Origin: DAOPMC01 sp035392025
GTDB lineage: Bacteria > Bacillota_I > Bacilli_A > RF39 > UBA660
DNA: 13,503 nucleotides
Assembly: GCA_035392025.1 (NCBI GenBank)
Contig: DAOPMC010000027.1
Span: 1 to 13,503 of the forward strand
Direction of reading: 5' to 3'
Shown: piece after piece, positions 1 through 6,513 of the stretch
How the letters are laid out: each line of letters begins with the position of its first letter
Position numbering within the stretch: the stretch's first letter is position 1
Position numbers and translations under genes: made by a program
Notes under the pieces: generated by a model
Seen by the model: the letters and a program-made list of their open reading frames with translations, nothing else
Database searches by the model: none
Told to the model about the DNA's origin: nothing

Positions 1-24
1 TTTTCCCGTTAATGTTTAAATATT

Positions 25-43
25 TTTGGGACATTTTCCCAAA
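25..43. repeat. Short palindrome GGGACATTTTCCC upstream of the DUF368 gene
   Basis: TTTGGG at 25-30 and CCCAAA at 38-43 form a perfect 6-bp inverted repeat with a 7-nt loop. It ends three bases before a TTGACA hexamer at 47-52. It lacks a T tract on the plus strand, so it is a poor terminator in that direction. It could be an operator, a weak terminator of a gene lying to the left, or part of an old insertion-sequence end. The sequence alone does not decide. Confidence 0.4.
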
Positions 44-46
44 CTA

Positions 47-118
47 TTGACATAATTAGTAAAAATTTAACAATATATCAAAAACTATAACATTTTTAAA
101 TATTTTATGTGATATACT
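47..118 (+). promoter_or_regulatory. Candidate promoter elements for the DUF368 gene
   Basis: A perfect -35 hexamer TTGACA lies at 47-52, but no good -10 sits 16-18 bp downstream; the best there are AT-rich stretches near 70-77. A separate extended -10, TGA followed by TATACT (110-118), is strong on its own. It would start transcription at about 125, right at the Shine-Dalgarno GGAG (125-128), giving a very short leader. Which element is used cannot be settled from sequence. Confidence 0.4.
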
Positions 119-136
119 TAAAATGGAGATGATTAC

Positions 137-958
137 ATGTCGTTTAAAGAATCAATCAAGAATTTTTTTATTGGAGTCATTGCTGGGATCGGTAATATTA
201 CACCAGGTTTAAGTGGATCAGCATTGTTAATTATTTTTGGAGTATATGAAAATTGTATTAAAGCAATTAGTAAAATCTTTAAAAATTTTAAAAAAAGCAT
301 CTTTTATTTAATGCCAATTGGTATTGGGTTAGTTGCTGGAACCATTGGATTTAGTAATGTTATAAAGATTTGTATTGAACGATATGAAGTTATTACAATG
401 ATTGTGTTTATGTTCTTTATAATAGGAACCCTTCCAACATTATTTAAAAAAGCAAATAAAAATAAGTTTAAAATAACTTATTTAATTCCTTTAGTTATTA
501 CGTTTTCTTTAGGCATTGTTTTGCTTATTGCAGATGTTAGTACTAATCAAGAAATAATTACTACGCTAAATACTCAAAATTTTATCATCTTGTTCTTAAC
601 TGGTATGTTAGTTGCAGCATCATCCATTATCCCAGGAATAAGTAGTACAGTTCTTCTAACTATGTTAGGACTATATACTACCTATTTAACTGCTATAGCT
701 GAGTTAAATGTAATTATTTTGATACCTGTTGTTCTTGGATTTGGAATTGGTGCATTTGTTCTTGCCAAGTTAATTGATAAACTAATGGAAAAATTCTATA
801 GTTATACTTTTTATGGTATTTTGGGTTTTGTACTTGCGACAATTCCAGCGCTAATACCTAAGAATCTAGCTTTAGATAGCAACCTACTAATTGGTATTGT
901 CCTTGGTAGTCTTGCTTTCTTACTGACAGTTCTAGTAGAAAAAAGAGCAAAATCTTAA
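137..958 (+). CDS. DUF368 family membrane protein (PopT-like polyprenyl-phosphate transporter)
   Basis: This is a 273-residue, very hydrophobic polytopic membrane protein of the DUF368 family. Members studied in other bacteria (PopT) recycle undecaprenyl phosphate across the cytoplasmic membrane for cell-wall synthesis; that role here is by homology. The family signature is visible twice: residues 17-37 (with NITPGLSGSALL) and 160-180 (with SIIPGISSTVLL) align position by position around PG-x-S and end in G-x-Y, showing an internal duplication. Length is normal for the family. GGAG at 125-128 lies 8 nt before the ATG and fixes the start. It is the only long plus-strand gene and stands alone. 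Its last codons lie in a hairpin, and its stop overlaps the stop of the convergent gene on the other strand. Family assignment is firm, substrate less so. Confidence 0.88.
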   Translation: MSFKESIKNFFIGVIAGIGNITPGLSGSALLIIFGVYENCIKAISKIFKNFKKSIFYLMPIGIGLVAGTIGFSNVIKICIERYEVITMIVFMFFIIGTLPTLFKKANKNKFKITYLIPLVITFSLGIVLLIADVSTNQEIITTLNTQNFIILFLTGMLVAASSIIPGISSTVLLTMLGLYTTYLTAIAELNVIILIPVVLGFGIGAFVLAKLIDKLMEKFYSYTFYGILGFVLATIPALIPKNLALDSNLLIGIVLGSLAFLLTVLVEKRAKS

Positions 959-972
959 TCGAAATTGCTCTT
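939..972 (-). terminator. Terminator formed by the overlapping ends of two convergent genes
   Basis: AAGAGCAA (943-950) and TTGCTCTT (965-972) form a perfect 8-bp stem with a 14-nt loop that contains both stop codons. Read on the minus strand, the stem runs into six consecutive T residues (944-939), a good intrinsic terminator for the 955-1455 gene. On the plus strand the downstream tract (TTAATATT) is weaker, so it may also stop DUF368 transcripts, though less efficiently. Confidence 0.65.
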
Positions 973-1455
973 AATATTACTTAAACCTTCAAGGTATAAA
1001 ACATTTTCACCATTTTGTATATGTATCATTGTTGTACCATTAATCATTAAGTCATCTACTGAGGTGACTTTTTTATTGCCTACTATCGTTACATAGTCCT
1101 TATTCATCTTATCCTTTAAATTAACTTTATAAAATTTATCATCGCTATTATCTGTTATTAATGTCTCTAATTCTGTTTCATCATCAGAACCAAACTCATA
1201 GTATAAAACATAATAATCACTTGTCGTTTGTTTAAAGGTTGCACTTGCTAAAATTATACTAGTATTAATACTTGGTTGTTCTTTTAGCTTGTATTCTCCT
1301 GTTATAAGTGCCGCCATTACATAGCCTATCGCTAAAAATAATATGAATCCTACTATTACTTTAACAACATTCATAGTTTCTTTTCTAGGATCTTTTATTT
1401 TTTCTTTCTTTTTAGTTTTTAATTTCATATTTCTCTTAATTGTTTTTTTTGACAT
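955..1455 (-). CDS. Membrane-anchored protein with degenerate thioredoxin-like domain
   Basis: No named family is certain. The 166-residue protein has a Lys/Arg-rich N-terminus (1-27), one transmembrane helix at about 29-52, and a C-terminal domain of about 110 residues expected outside the cell. That domain reads like a thioredoxin fold: a hydrophobic strand YYVLYYEF (81-88), a helix (about 92-101), a second strand (107-113) and a C-terminal segment with NGTT, a strand and NGENVLYLEG (139-157), where thioredoxins have a GTPT-strand-NG motif. The CxxC is absent (FGSDD follows the first strand) and the cis-Pro position is Thr, so redox activity is unlikely; it contains no cysteine at all. GAGGTG stands just before the ATG. 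It lies downstream of the lipoprotein gene but behind a terminator. The fold assignment is inference. Confidence 0.6.
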   Translation of the reverse strand: MSKKTIKRNMKLKTKKKEKIKDPRKETMNVVKVIVGFILFLAIGYVMAALITGEYKLKEQPSINTSIILASATFKQTTSDYYVLYYEFGSDDETELETLITDNSDDKFYKVNLKDKMNKDYVTIVGNKKVTSVDDLMINGTTMIHIQNGENVLYLEGLSNIKSNFD

Positions 1456-1461
1456 AATAAC

Positions 1462-1481
1462 ACCTCGTAATTAAGATTATA
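1462..1481 (-). promoter_or_regulatory. Likely -10 element and ribosome binding site of the 955-1455 gene
   Basis: Minus-strand TATAAT (1481-1476) lies about 20 nt before the ATG, with GAGGTG between them (about 1467-1462). There is no recognisable -35 at the usual distance, so this is a weak promoter call. A terminator immediately upstream argues that the gene needs its own promoter. Confidence 0.35.
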
Positions 1482-1494
1482 TATTATTTTAAAG

Positions 1495-1520
1495 AAAAAA
1501 TAAACAATAAATGTTTATTT
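1495..1520 (-). terminator. Intrinsic terminator at the end of the lipoprotein gene
   Basis: On the minus strand AAATAAAC (1520-1513) pairs perfectly with GTTTATTT (1505-1498) across a 7-nt loop and runs straight into a T tract (1500-1495). The stop codon (1517-1515) is inside the upstream arm. The stem is AT-rich, so termination may be partial. Confidence 0.55.
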
Positions 1521-2537
1521 CATCACAGGTAATGCATTAATTGACCTTGCAACTTCTATAAGTTCTTTTTGTGTCATTACATCAGATACTATATAATAAT
1601 CGATTCCACTAGATGACCATGTTATAGATTCATCTGTTAAAGATCCGATTGTATCAATTAACATAAATGGCTCTCCTGTTGTTGGAATAATCGTAAAATC
1701 TTCATAAATTGTTGAGTTTTCTTGTACCAATAGAAATGATTTTTCACCAGAGAATGTCATTATTATTCTTTCTCCATCATCTTTATTTACTTTTTCTTGA
1801 TCTGATAATGTTGTTTCTGTTGGAAGATATAGCGGAAATACTCCTTCACTCATAGTTGGCGTGTCCACTTCCTTCTCGTCTGCAGATTCTTTTTCAGATG
1901 TATCTTCTTTGGTATCAGTGTTATACTTTGATTCATCTATTTGAAAATAATTTGAATCAAATGTCGCATCTTTATCAATTGTATTAAAATTGACTGTTAT
2001 TTGTGGAATATTATTATCATCCATTACTGTTACTTGCTTAATATCCATATTTTTATCTACTAATACTTCTTGATGTGTCAGTTTTTCATTATTTGGATAA
2101 TTTACATTTGATGTTTTAAATATATAGCCATCATCAACTGATTCTATAACTAAATCATCGGCTTTTTCTAAATCATTTTTAATTGAATGTAACAGATAAG
2201 CCTGTGAATTATTATATGGCCATTCTGATTGGAATTTGAAACTTTTGTTTAATAGTGGTGTGATTACGTAAACTCCATCACTATTTTTTATAATTATCTG
2301 TTCATAATTATTTGATGTATTAGATAATTCTACTTTATAGTTATCACCCTTATAATATGATACTTTTACATCATACTCATAAACATCATCATTATTTACA
2401 ATTTCCATAGTGGCTTCTAAGTAATATCCTTTAATCTTGTCAATATTATTAAACAGCTTATCTTTAACATTATCCTTCCCACACCCTGTTAAGAATAGAC
2501 ATAACACTAGTGTTAAAAAAATTATAACTTTTTTCAT
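1515..2537 (-). CDS. Lipoprotein, LolA/GerS-like domain plus C-terminal DUF4367-like domain
   Basis: The 340-residue protein starts with a lipoprotein signal: MKK, a hydrophobic core, and lipobox L-T-G-C with Cys19 as the lipidated residue. Residues about 28-200 resemble the LolA-like fold of Firmicutes lipoproteins such as GerS and B. subtilis YdcC. They show alternating beta strands and the conserved stretch W-P-x-N-x-SQAYLLHSIKNDL around 106-123. An acidic, low-complexity linker follows (about 202-226). A second domain (233-340) ends with a hydrophobic strand (GIDYYIVS), then a helix (MTQKELIEVARSI), typical of DUF4367-type domains. GerS helps spore cortex degradation in Clostridioides difficile; nothing here shows sporulation, so the role is unknown. 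The protein probably faces the cell exterior. The ribosome site GGGGTG precedes the ATG. Domain calls rest on pattern recognition. Confidence 0.75.
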   Translation of the reverse strand: MKKVIIFLTLVLCLFLTGCGKDNVKDKLFNNIDKIKGYYLEATMEIVNNDDVYEYDVKVSYYKGDNYKVELSNTSNNYEQIIIKNSDGVYVITPLLNKSFKFQSEWPYNNSQAYLLHSIKNDLEKADDLVIESVDDGYIFKTSNVNYPNNEKLTHQEVLVDKNMDIKQVTVMDDNNIPQITVNFNTIDKDATFDSNYFQIDESKYNTDTKEDTSEKESADEKEVDTPTMSEGVFPLYLPTETTLSDQEKVNKDDGERIIMTFSGEKSFLLVQENSTIYEDFTIIPTTGEPFMLIDTIGSLTDESITWSSSGIDYYIVSDVMTQKELIEVARSINALPVMK

Positions 2538-2563
2538 TTTTCACCCCATTTAATTTCTAGTTA

Positions 2564-2569
2564 ATTATA
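2564..2569 (-). promoter_or_regulatory. Candidate -10 (TATAAT) for the lipoprotein gene
   Basis: A perfect minus-strand TATAAT lies about 27 nt before the ATG, leaving room for transcription to start ahead of the GGGGTG ribosome site. There is no convincing -35 at 16-18 bp. The divergent gap 2538-2648 otherwise holds no strong plus-strand promoter that I can identify; AATAAT at 2623-2628 is only a weak -10 candidate for the DUF378 gene. Confidence 0.35.
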
Positions 2570-2648
2570 TGGCATTATTTCTCCAATATTCGTGAATAAT
2601 TATTAAAAATAAGTACAAGATAAATAATAGAAAATAAAGGAGGATTTT

Positions 2649-2855
2649 ATGGTAACATTGCAAAAGATTGCCTTAGCATTAACAATTATTGGAGCACTAA
2701 ATTGGGGACTAGTTGGAATATTTGATTTTAACTTGGTTTCTGCTATCTTTGGTGCTATGGATACATCAATAATTACCAGAATTGTTTATGCTCTTGTTGG
2801 TATTGCTGGCATTATTAACATTGGACTTTTAATACAAGATATTGAATTTAAATAA
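2649..2855 (+). CDS. DUF378 family small membrane protein (YuzA-like)
   Basis: This is a complete 68-residue gene with a textbook ribosome site (AAAGGAGG at about 2636-2643) five bases before the ATG. The protein has two transmembrane helices, about 5-32 and 42-63, with the family signature ALNWGLVGIF-(F/D)-N-LV (16-30) and a short charged C-terminus. This is the DUF378 family, to which B. subtilis YuzA belongs; its biochemical function is not known. It is transcribed away from the lipoprotein gene and toward rpoC, and is followed at once by a terminator. It has no operon partner in the window. Confidence 0.85.
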   Translation: MVTLQKIALALTIIGALNWGLVGIFDFNLVSAIFGAMDTSIITRIVYALVGIAGIINIGLLIQDIEFK

Positions 2856-2882
2856 AAAAATCTAGAAAATCTAGATTTTTTT
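2854..2882. terminator. Bidirectional intrinsic terminator between DUF378 gene and rpoC
   Basis: Seven A residues (2854-2860), TCTAGA (2861-2866), a three-base AAA loop, TCTAGA (2870-2875) and seven T residues (2876-2882) make a 13-bp perfectly symmetric hairpin with a T tract when read from either strand. It sits exactly in the gap between the two convergent stop codons. It should end both the DUF378 transcript and the long rpoBC transcript. Confidence 0.88.
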
Positions 2883-2883
2883 G

Positions 2884-5800
2884 TTACATAAATTCTTCTT
2901 CAAGTGCTTCAAGTGGTTCATCTGCTAATAATTCATTTGTAAGTGCATACTTGCATTCACGATATTCTTTGATACCTGTTCCTGCTGGTATTAGTTTGCC
3001 AATGATAACATTCTCTTTAAGGCCTTGTAGTGTATCAACTTTACCTCTTAATGAAGCATCTGTCAATACCCTAGTAGTCTCTTGGAATGATGCTGCAGAC
3101 AAGAATGAATCTGTTTCAAGTGCTGCCTTTGTAATACCAAGTAATATTGGAATACCAGTTGCAGGCTTCTTGCCTTTAATAATCATCTCTTTATTAGCAT
3201 CTGTAAATGTTCTAAAGTTTATCATTGCTCCTGTTAGATAATTAGTATCTCCACCATTAACAATTCTAATTTTAGAAATCATACGTCTTGCAACTATTTC
3301 AACGTGCTTATCACTAATTGAAACACCTTGTTGACGATATGCTTTTTGAATTTCCTTTAAGATATATTCTTGAGTAGTAATTGGATCTGTTACTGCAAGC
3401 AACTCTTTAGGCGATATATTACCTTCCGTAAGACGTTCACCTGCTGTCACTTCTGATCCTTTTTCTACTCTTAATTTTGCTGCATAGTTTGTTACATGTT
3501 CAATCTCATCATTTTTATTTTTAACAGTAATTCTAAATTTACCATGATCTTCTTCAATCTTAGTAACTTTACCATCTATTTCTGCTATTGTTGCTGCCCC
3601 TTTAGGGTTTCTAGCTTCAAATAATTCTTGAACACGAGGTAAACCTTGAGTAATATCTTCACCACATGCAACACCACCAGTATGGAATGTTCTCATGGTT
3701 AACTGTGTACCAGGTTCACCAATTGATTGTGCTGCCATAATACCAACAGCTTCTCCAACTTCAATAATATTGCTTGTTGCTAAGTTTCTACCATAACATT
3801 TCTGACATACACCATTAACAACGTTACATGTAAGAATGCTTCTAATTTCAACTTTTTCAATACCCGCATTCACTATCTTTTCAGCTTCTTTTTCATTAAT
3901 GATTTGATTTTTATCAACAATAACCTCTTTAGTCTTAGGATCAATAACCTTTTTAGATGCAAATCTACCAACAATACGATCATATAAAGATTCAATTACT
4001 GTTCCATCTTTTTCATTAATAAATGCTTCTACCATAACACCAAACTCGGTACCACAATCTTCTTCTTTAACAATAATATCTTGTGATACATCAACAAGTC
4101 TTCTTGTTAAGTAACCAGATTCGGCCGTTCTTAACGCCGTATCAGCATTACCTTTACGAGCTCCATGAGTTGATAGGAAGAACTCCGATACTGATAAACC
4201 TTCTTTAAATGAAGATAAAATTGGAACTTCCACATATTCTCCATTAGGTCTAGCCATCAATCCACGCATACCAGCAATCTGAACAAATTGTGAGATACTA
4301 CCACGTGCTTTAGAATTCATCATCATAAATATCGGATTATCAAATGAACTATCTGCAATAGTTTGTAACTCCTTTTGAACTTTGTTCTTAGTATCATCCC
4401 ATGTTTCAATTACTTTAGCGAAACGTTCTTCCTCAGTAAATAAACCACGAGCATATTGCTTATTGATCTTATCAACCATCTGCTTAGATTCGGCGATGAT
4501 TTCACCTTTCTTTTCACTAGTAACTACATCATCTATTGACACTGTGATACCTGCTACTGTTGAATATTTGAAACCTAAATCTTTTAATTTATCTAGCATA
4601 ATTGACGTTTCAGTAGTTTTATATAATTTAAATATCTGAGCAATTATAGCCTCTAATATTGATTTAGGGAAAGGTTTAATTAATTCCATTTCCTTAATTC
4701 TTTCAGGAATATTTTCTCCTTTTGCAATAAAATACTTATTAGGGGTAACATTTTTAATATTGACCTTTGTTGGTTCATTAATATATGGAAATGTATCTGG
4801 TAAGATATCATTAAATATTAATTTACCAACTGTAGTAATAAGATATTTCTCATGTTGTTCTTCAGTAAATAGTTTATGCTTAAATGAACTTGTTCTAAGG
4901 GCAATTCTAGTATGAAGAGTAATCTCTTTTCTTTCATATGCCATTTTAGCTTCATTAGGATCTTTAAATACTCTTCCTTCACCAGGAAGTCCTGCTTCTT
5001 CAATTGTTAAGTAATAGTTTCCTAATACCATATCTTGTGATGGTGTAACAATTGGATCTCCTGATTTAGGATTTAGAATATTATTAGCGCCTAGCATAAG
5101 CACTCTAGCCTCAGTTTGAGCCTCTTCTGATAGAGGTACATGAACTGCCATCTGGTCTCCATCAAAGTCAGCATTAAATGCTGTACATACAAGTGGATGA
5201 AGTCTGATAGCCTTGCCACCTACTAGTTTTGGTTCAAATGCTTGAATGCCAAGTCTATGAAGGGTTGGCGCACGGTTTAAAAGTACAGGATGTTCCTTAA
5301 TTACTTCTTCAACAATATCCCAAACTCTTTCATCTTGATTTTCTATTAATCTCTTAGCAGCTTTAATATTATGTGCTATTTCTTTTGTAACAAGTCCATT
5401 TATTACATGTGGTTTAAATAATTCTAGAGCCATTTCTTTTGGAATACCACATTGATACATTTTTAGATTTGGACCGACTACGATAACCGAACGTCCTGAA
5501 TAGTCAACACGTCTTCCTAACAAGTTTTGTCTAAATCTACCTTGTTTACCTTTTAACATGCTAGATAATGATTTAAGTGGTCTATTACCTGCTCCGGTTA
5601 CACTTTTACCACGACGGCCATTATCAAATAATGCATCTACGGCTTCTTGTAACATTCTTTTTTCATTTTGAATGATAATTGTTGGCGCACATAAGTCAAT
5701 TAGTTTCTTCAAACGATTATTTCTGTTGATTACTCTACGATATAAATCATTTAAATCACTGGTTGCAAATCTACCACCATCTAATTGAATCATAGGTCTT

Positions 5801-6513
5801 AGCTCTGGTGGAATAACTGGAATTGCATCTAGTATCATCCATTCTGGTCTATTACCTGATTTTAAGAATGCATCAAGAACATCAAGTCTTTTTAGTAACC
5901 TTGTTCTCTTTTGTCCTTGTGCTGTTTCCAATTCTTTTCTAATTTGAGTTGTCTCTTTTTCAAGATTAACTTGTTTTAAAAGTTCCTTTATAGCTTCCGC
6001 ACCCATACCTACTTTGAAAGTATCACCATATTTTTCATAATATTGACGATAATCTCTTTCTGATAGTACTTGTTTATTTTCTAGAGGAAGTGCTCCTTTA
6101 TCAATAACAACATAAGATACGAAATATAATACTTCTTCTAAGTCTCTTGGAGGCATATCTAGAACAAGCCCAATTCTTGAAGGAACTCCCTTAAAGTACC
6201 AAATATGCGATACTGGGGATGCTAATTCAATGTGACCCATTCTTTCACGTCTAACTTTAGACTTTGTAACTTCTACTCCACAACGATCGCAGACAATGTT
6301 TTTGTATTTAACTCTTTTATATTTTCCACAAGAACATTCATAGTCTTTAGTTGGGCCAAATATCTTTTCACAGAATAACCCATCTCGTTCTGGTTTTAAA
6401 GTTCTATAGTTGATAGTCTCTGGCTTTTTAACTTCGCCATATGACCATTCTCTTATTTTTTCTGGTGATGCGATACCAATTCTTAATGCGCTTATTTTAT
6501 TAACTTCTAGCAT
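2884..6513 (-). CDS. rpoC: DNA-directed RNA polymerase subunit beta'
   Basis: The 1209-residue beta' subunit forms, with beta, the catalytic cleft of RNA polymerase. Visible landmarks: N-terminal zinc site Cys60, Cys62, Cys75, Cys78; switch/rudder region with GRRVDYSGRSVIVVGP (333-348); catalytic NADFDGDQ (447-454), where Asp449, Asp451 and Asp453 hold the active-site Mg2+; bridge-helix segment around 772-805 (GARKGNADTALRTAESGYLT); second zinc site Cys820, Cys896, Cys903, Cys906; trigger-loop region GEPGTQLTMRTFHTGG (932-947). Length is close to B. subtilis RpoC, without the large insertion of proteobacteria. The ATG overlaps the rpoB stop in TAATG, so translation is probably coupled. The protein ends in an acidic ...EALEEEFM. 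It is the last gene of the operon: a terminator follows, whereas in Bacillus an L7Ae-like gene and rpsL follow. Confidence 0.99.
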   Translation of the reverse strand: MLEVNKISALRIGIASPEKIREWSYGEVKKPETINYRTLKPERDGLFCEKIFGPTKDYECSCGKYKRVKYKNIVCDRCGVEVTKSKVRRERMGHIELASPVSHIWYFKGVPSRIGLVLDMPPRDLEEVLYFVSYVVIDKGALPLENKQVLSERDYRQYYEKYGDTFKVGMGAEAIKELLKQVNLEKETTQIRKELETAQGQKRTRLLKRLDVLDAFLKSGNRPEWMILDAIPVIPPELRPMIQLDGGRFATSDLNDLYRRVINRNNRLKKLIDLCAPTIIIQNEKRMLQEAVDALFDNGRRGKSVTGAGNRPLKSLSSMLKGKQGRFRQNLLGRRVDYSGRSVIVVGPNLKMYQCGIPKEMALELFKPHVINGLVTKEIAHNIKAAKRLIENQDERVWDIVEEVIKEHPVLLNRAPTLHRLGIQAFEPKLVGGKAIRLHPLVCTAFNADFDGDQMAVHVPLSEEAQTEARVLMLGANNILNPKSGDPIVTPSQDMVLGNYYLTIEEAGLPGEGRVFKDPNEAKMAYERKEITLHTRIALRTSSFKHKLFTEEQHEKYLITTVGKLIFNDILPDTFPYINEPTKVNIKNVTPNKYFIAKGENIPERIKEMELIKPFPKSILEAIIAQIFKLYKTTETSIMLDKLKDLGFKYSTVAGITVSIDDVVTSEKKGEIIAESKQMVDKINKQYARGLFTEEERFAKVIETWDDTKNKVQKELQTIADSSFDNPIFMMMNSKARGSISQFVQIAGMRGLMARPNGEYVEVPILSSFKEGLSVSEFFLSTHGARKGNADTALRTAESGYLTRRLVDVSQDIIVKEEDCGTEFGVMVEAFINEKDGTVIESLYDRIVGRFASKKVIDPKTKEVIVDKNQIINEKEAEKIVNAGIEKVEIRSILTCNVVNGVCQKCYGRNLATSNIIEVGEAVGIMAAQSIGEPGTQLTMRTFHTGGVACGEDITQGLPRVQELFEARNPKGAATIAEIDGKVTKIEEDHGKFRITVKNKNDEIEHVTNYAAKLRVEKGSEVTAGERLTEGNISPKELLAVTDPITTQEYILKEIQKAYRQQGVSISDKHVEIVARRMISKIRIVNGGDTNYLTGAMINFRTFTDANKEMIIKGKKPATGIPILLGITKAALETDSFLSAASFQETTRVLTDASLRGKVDTLQGLKENVIIGKLIPAGTGIKEYRECKYALTNELLADEPLEALEEEFM

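Noticed and set aside
25..43. Palindrome at the left edge as a plus-strand terminator
   Set aside because: No T tract follows on the plus strand. It is kept only as an unassigned inverted repeat.
4382..5003. Short open frames on both strands within rpoC
   Set aside because: Shadows of the beta' gene; no independent start signals.
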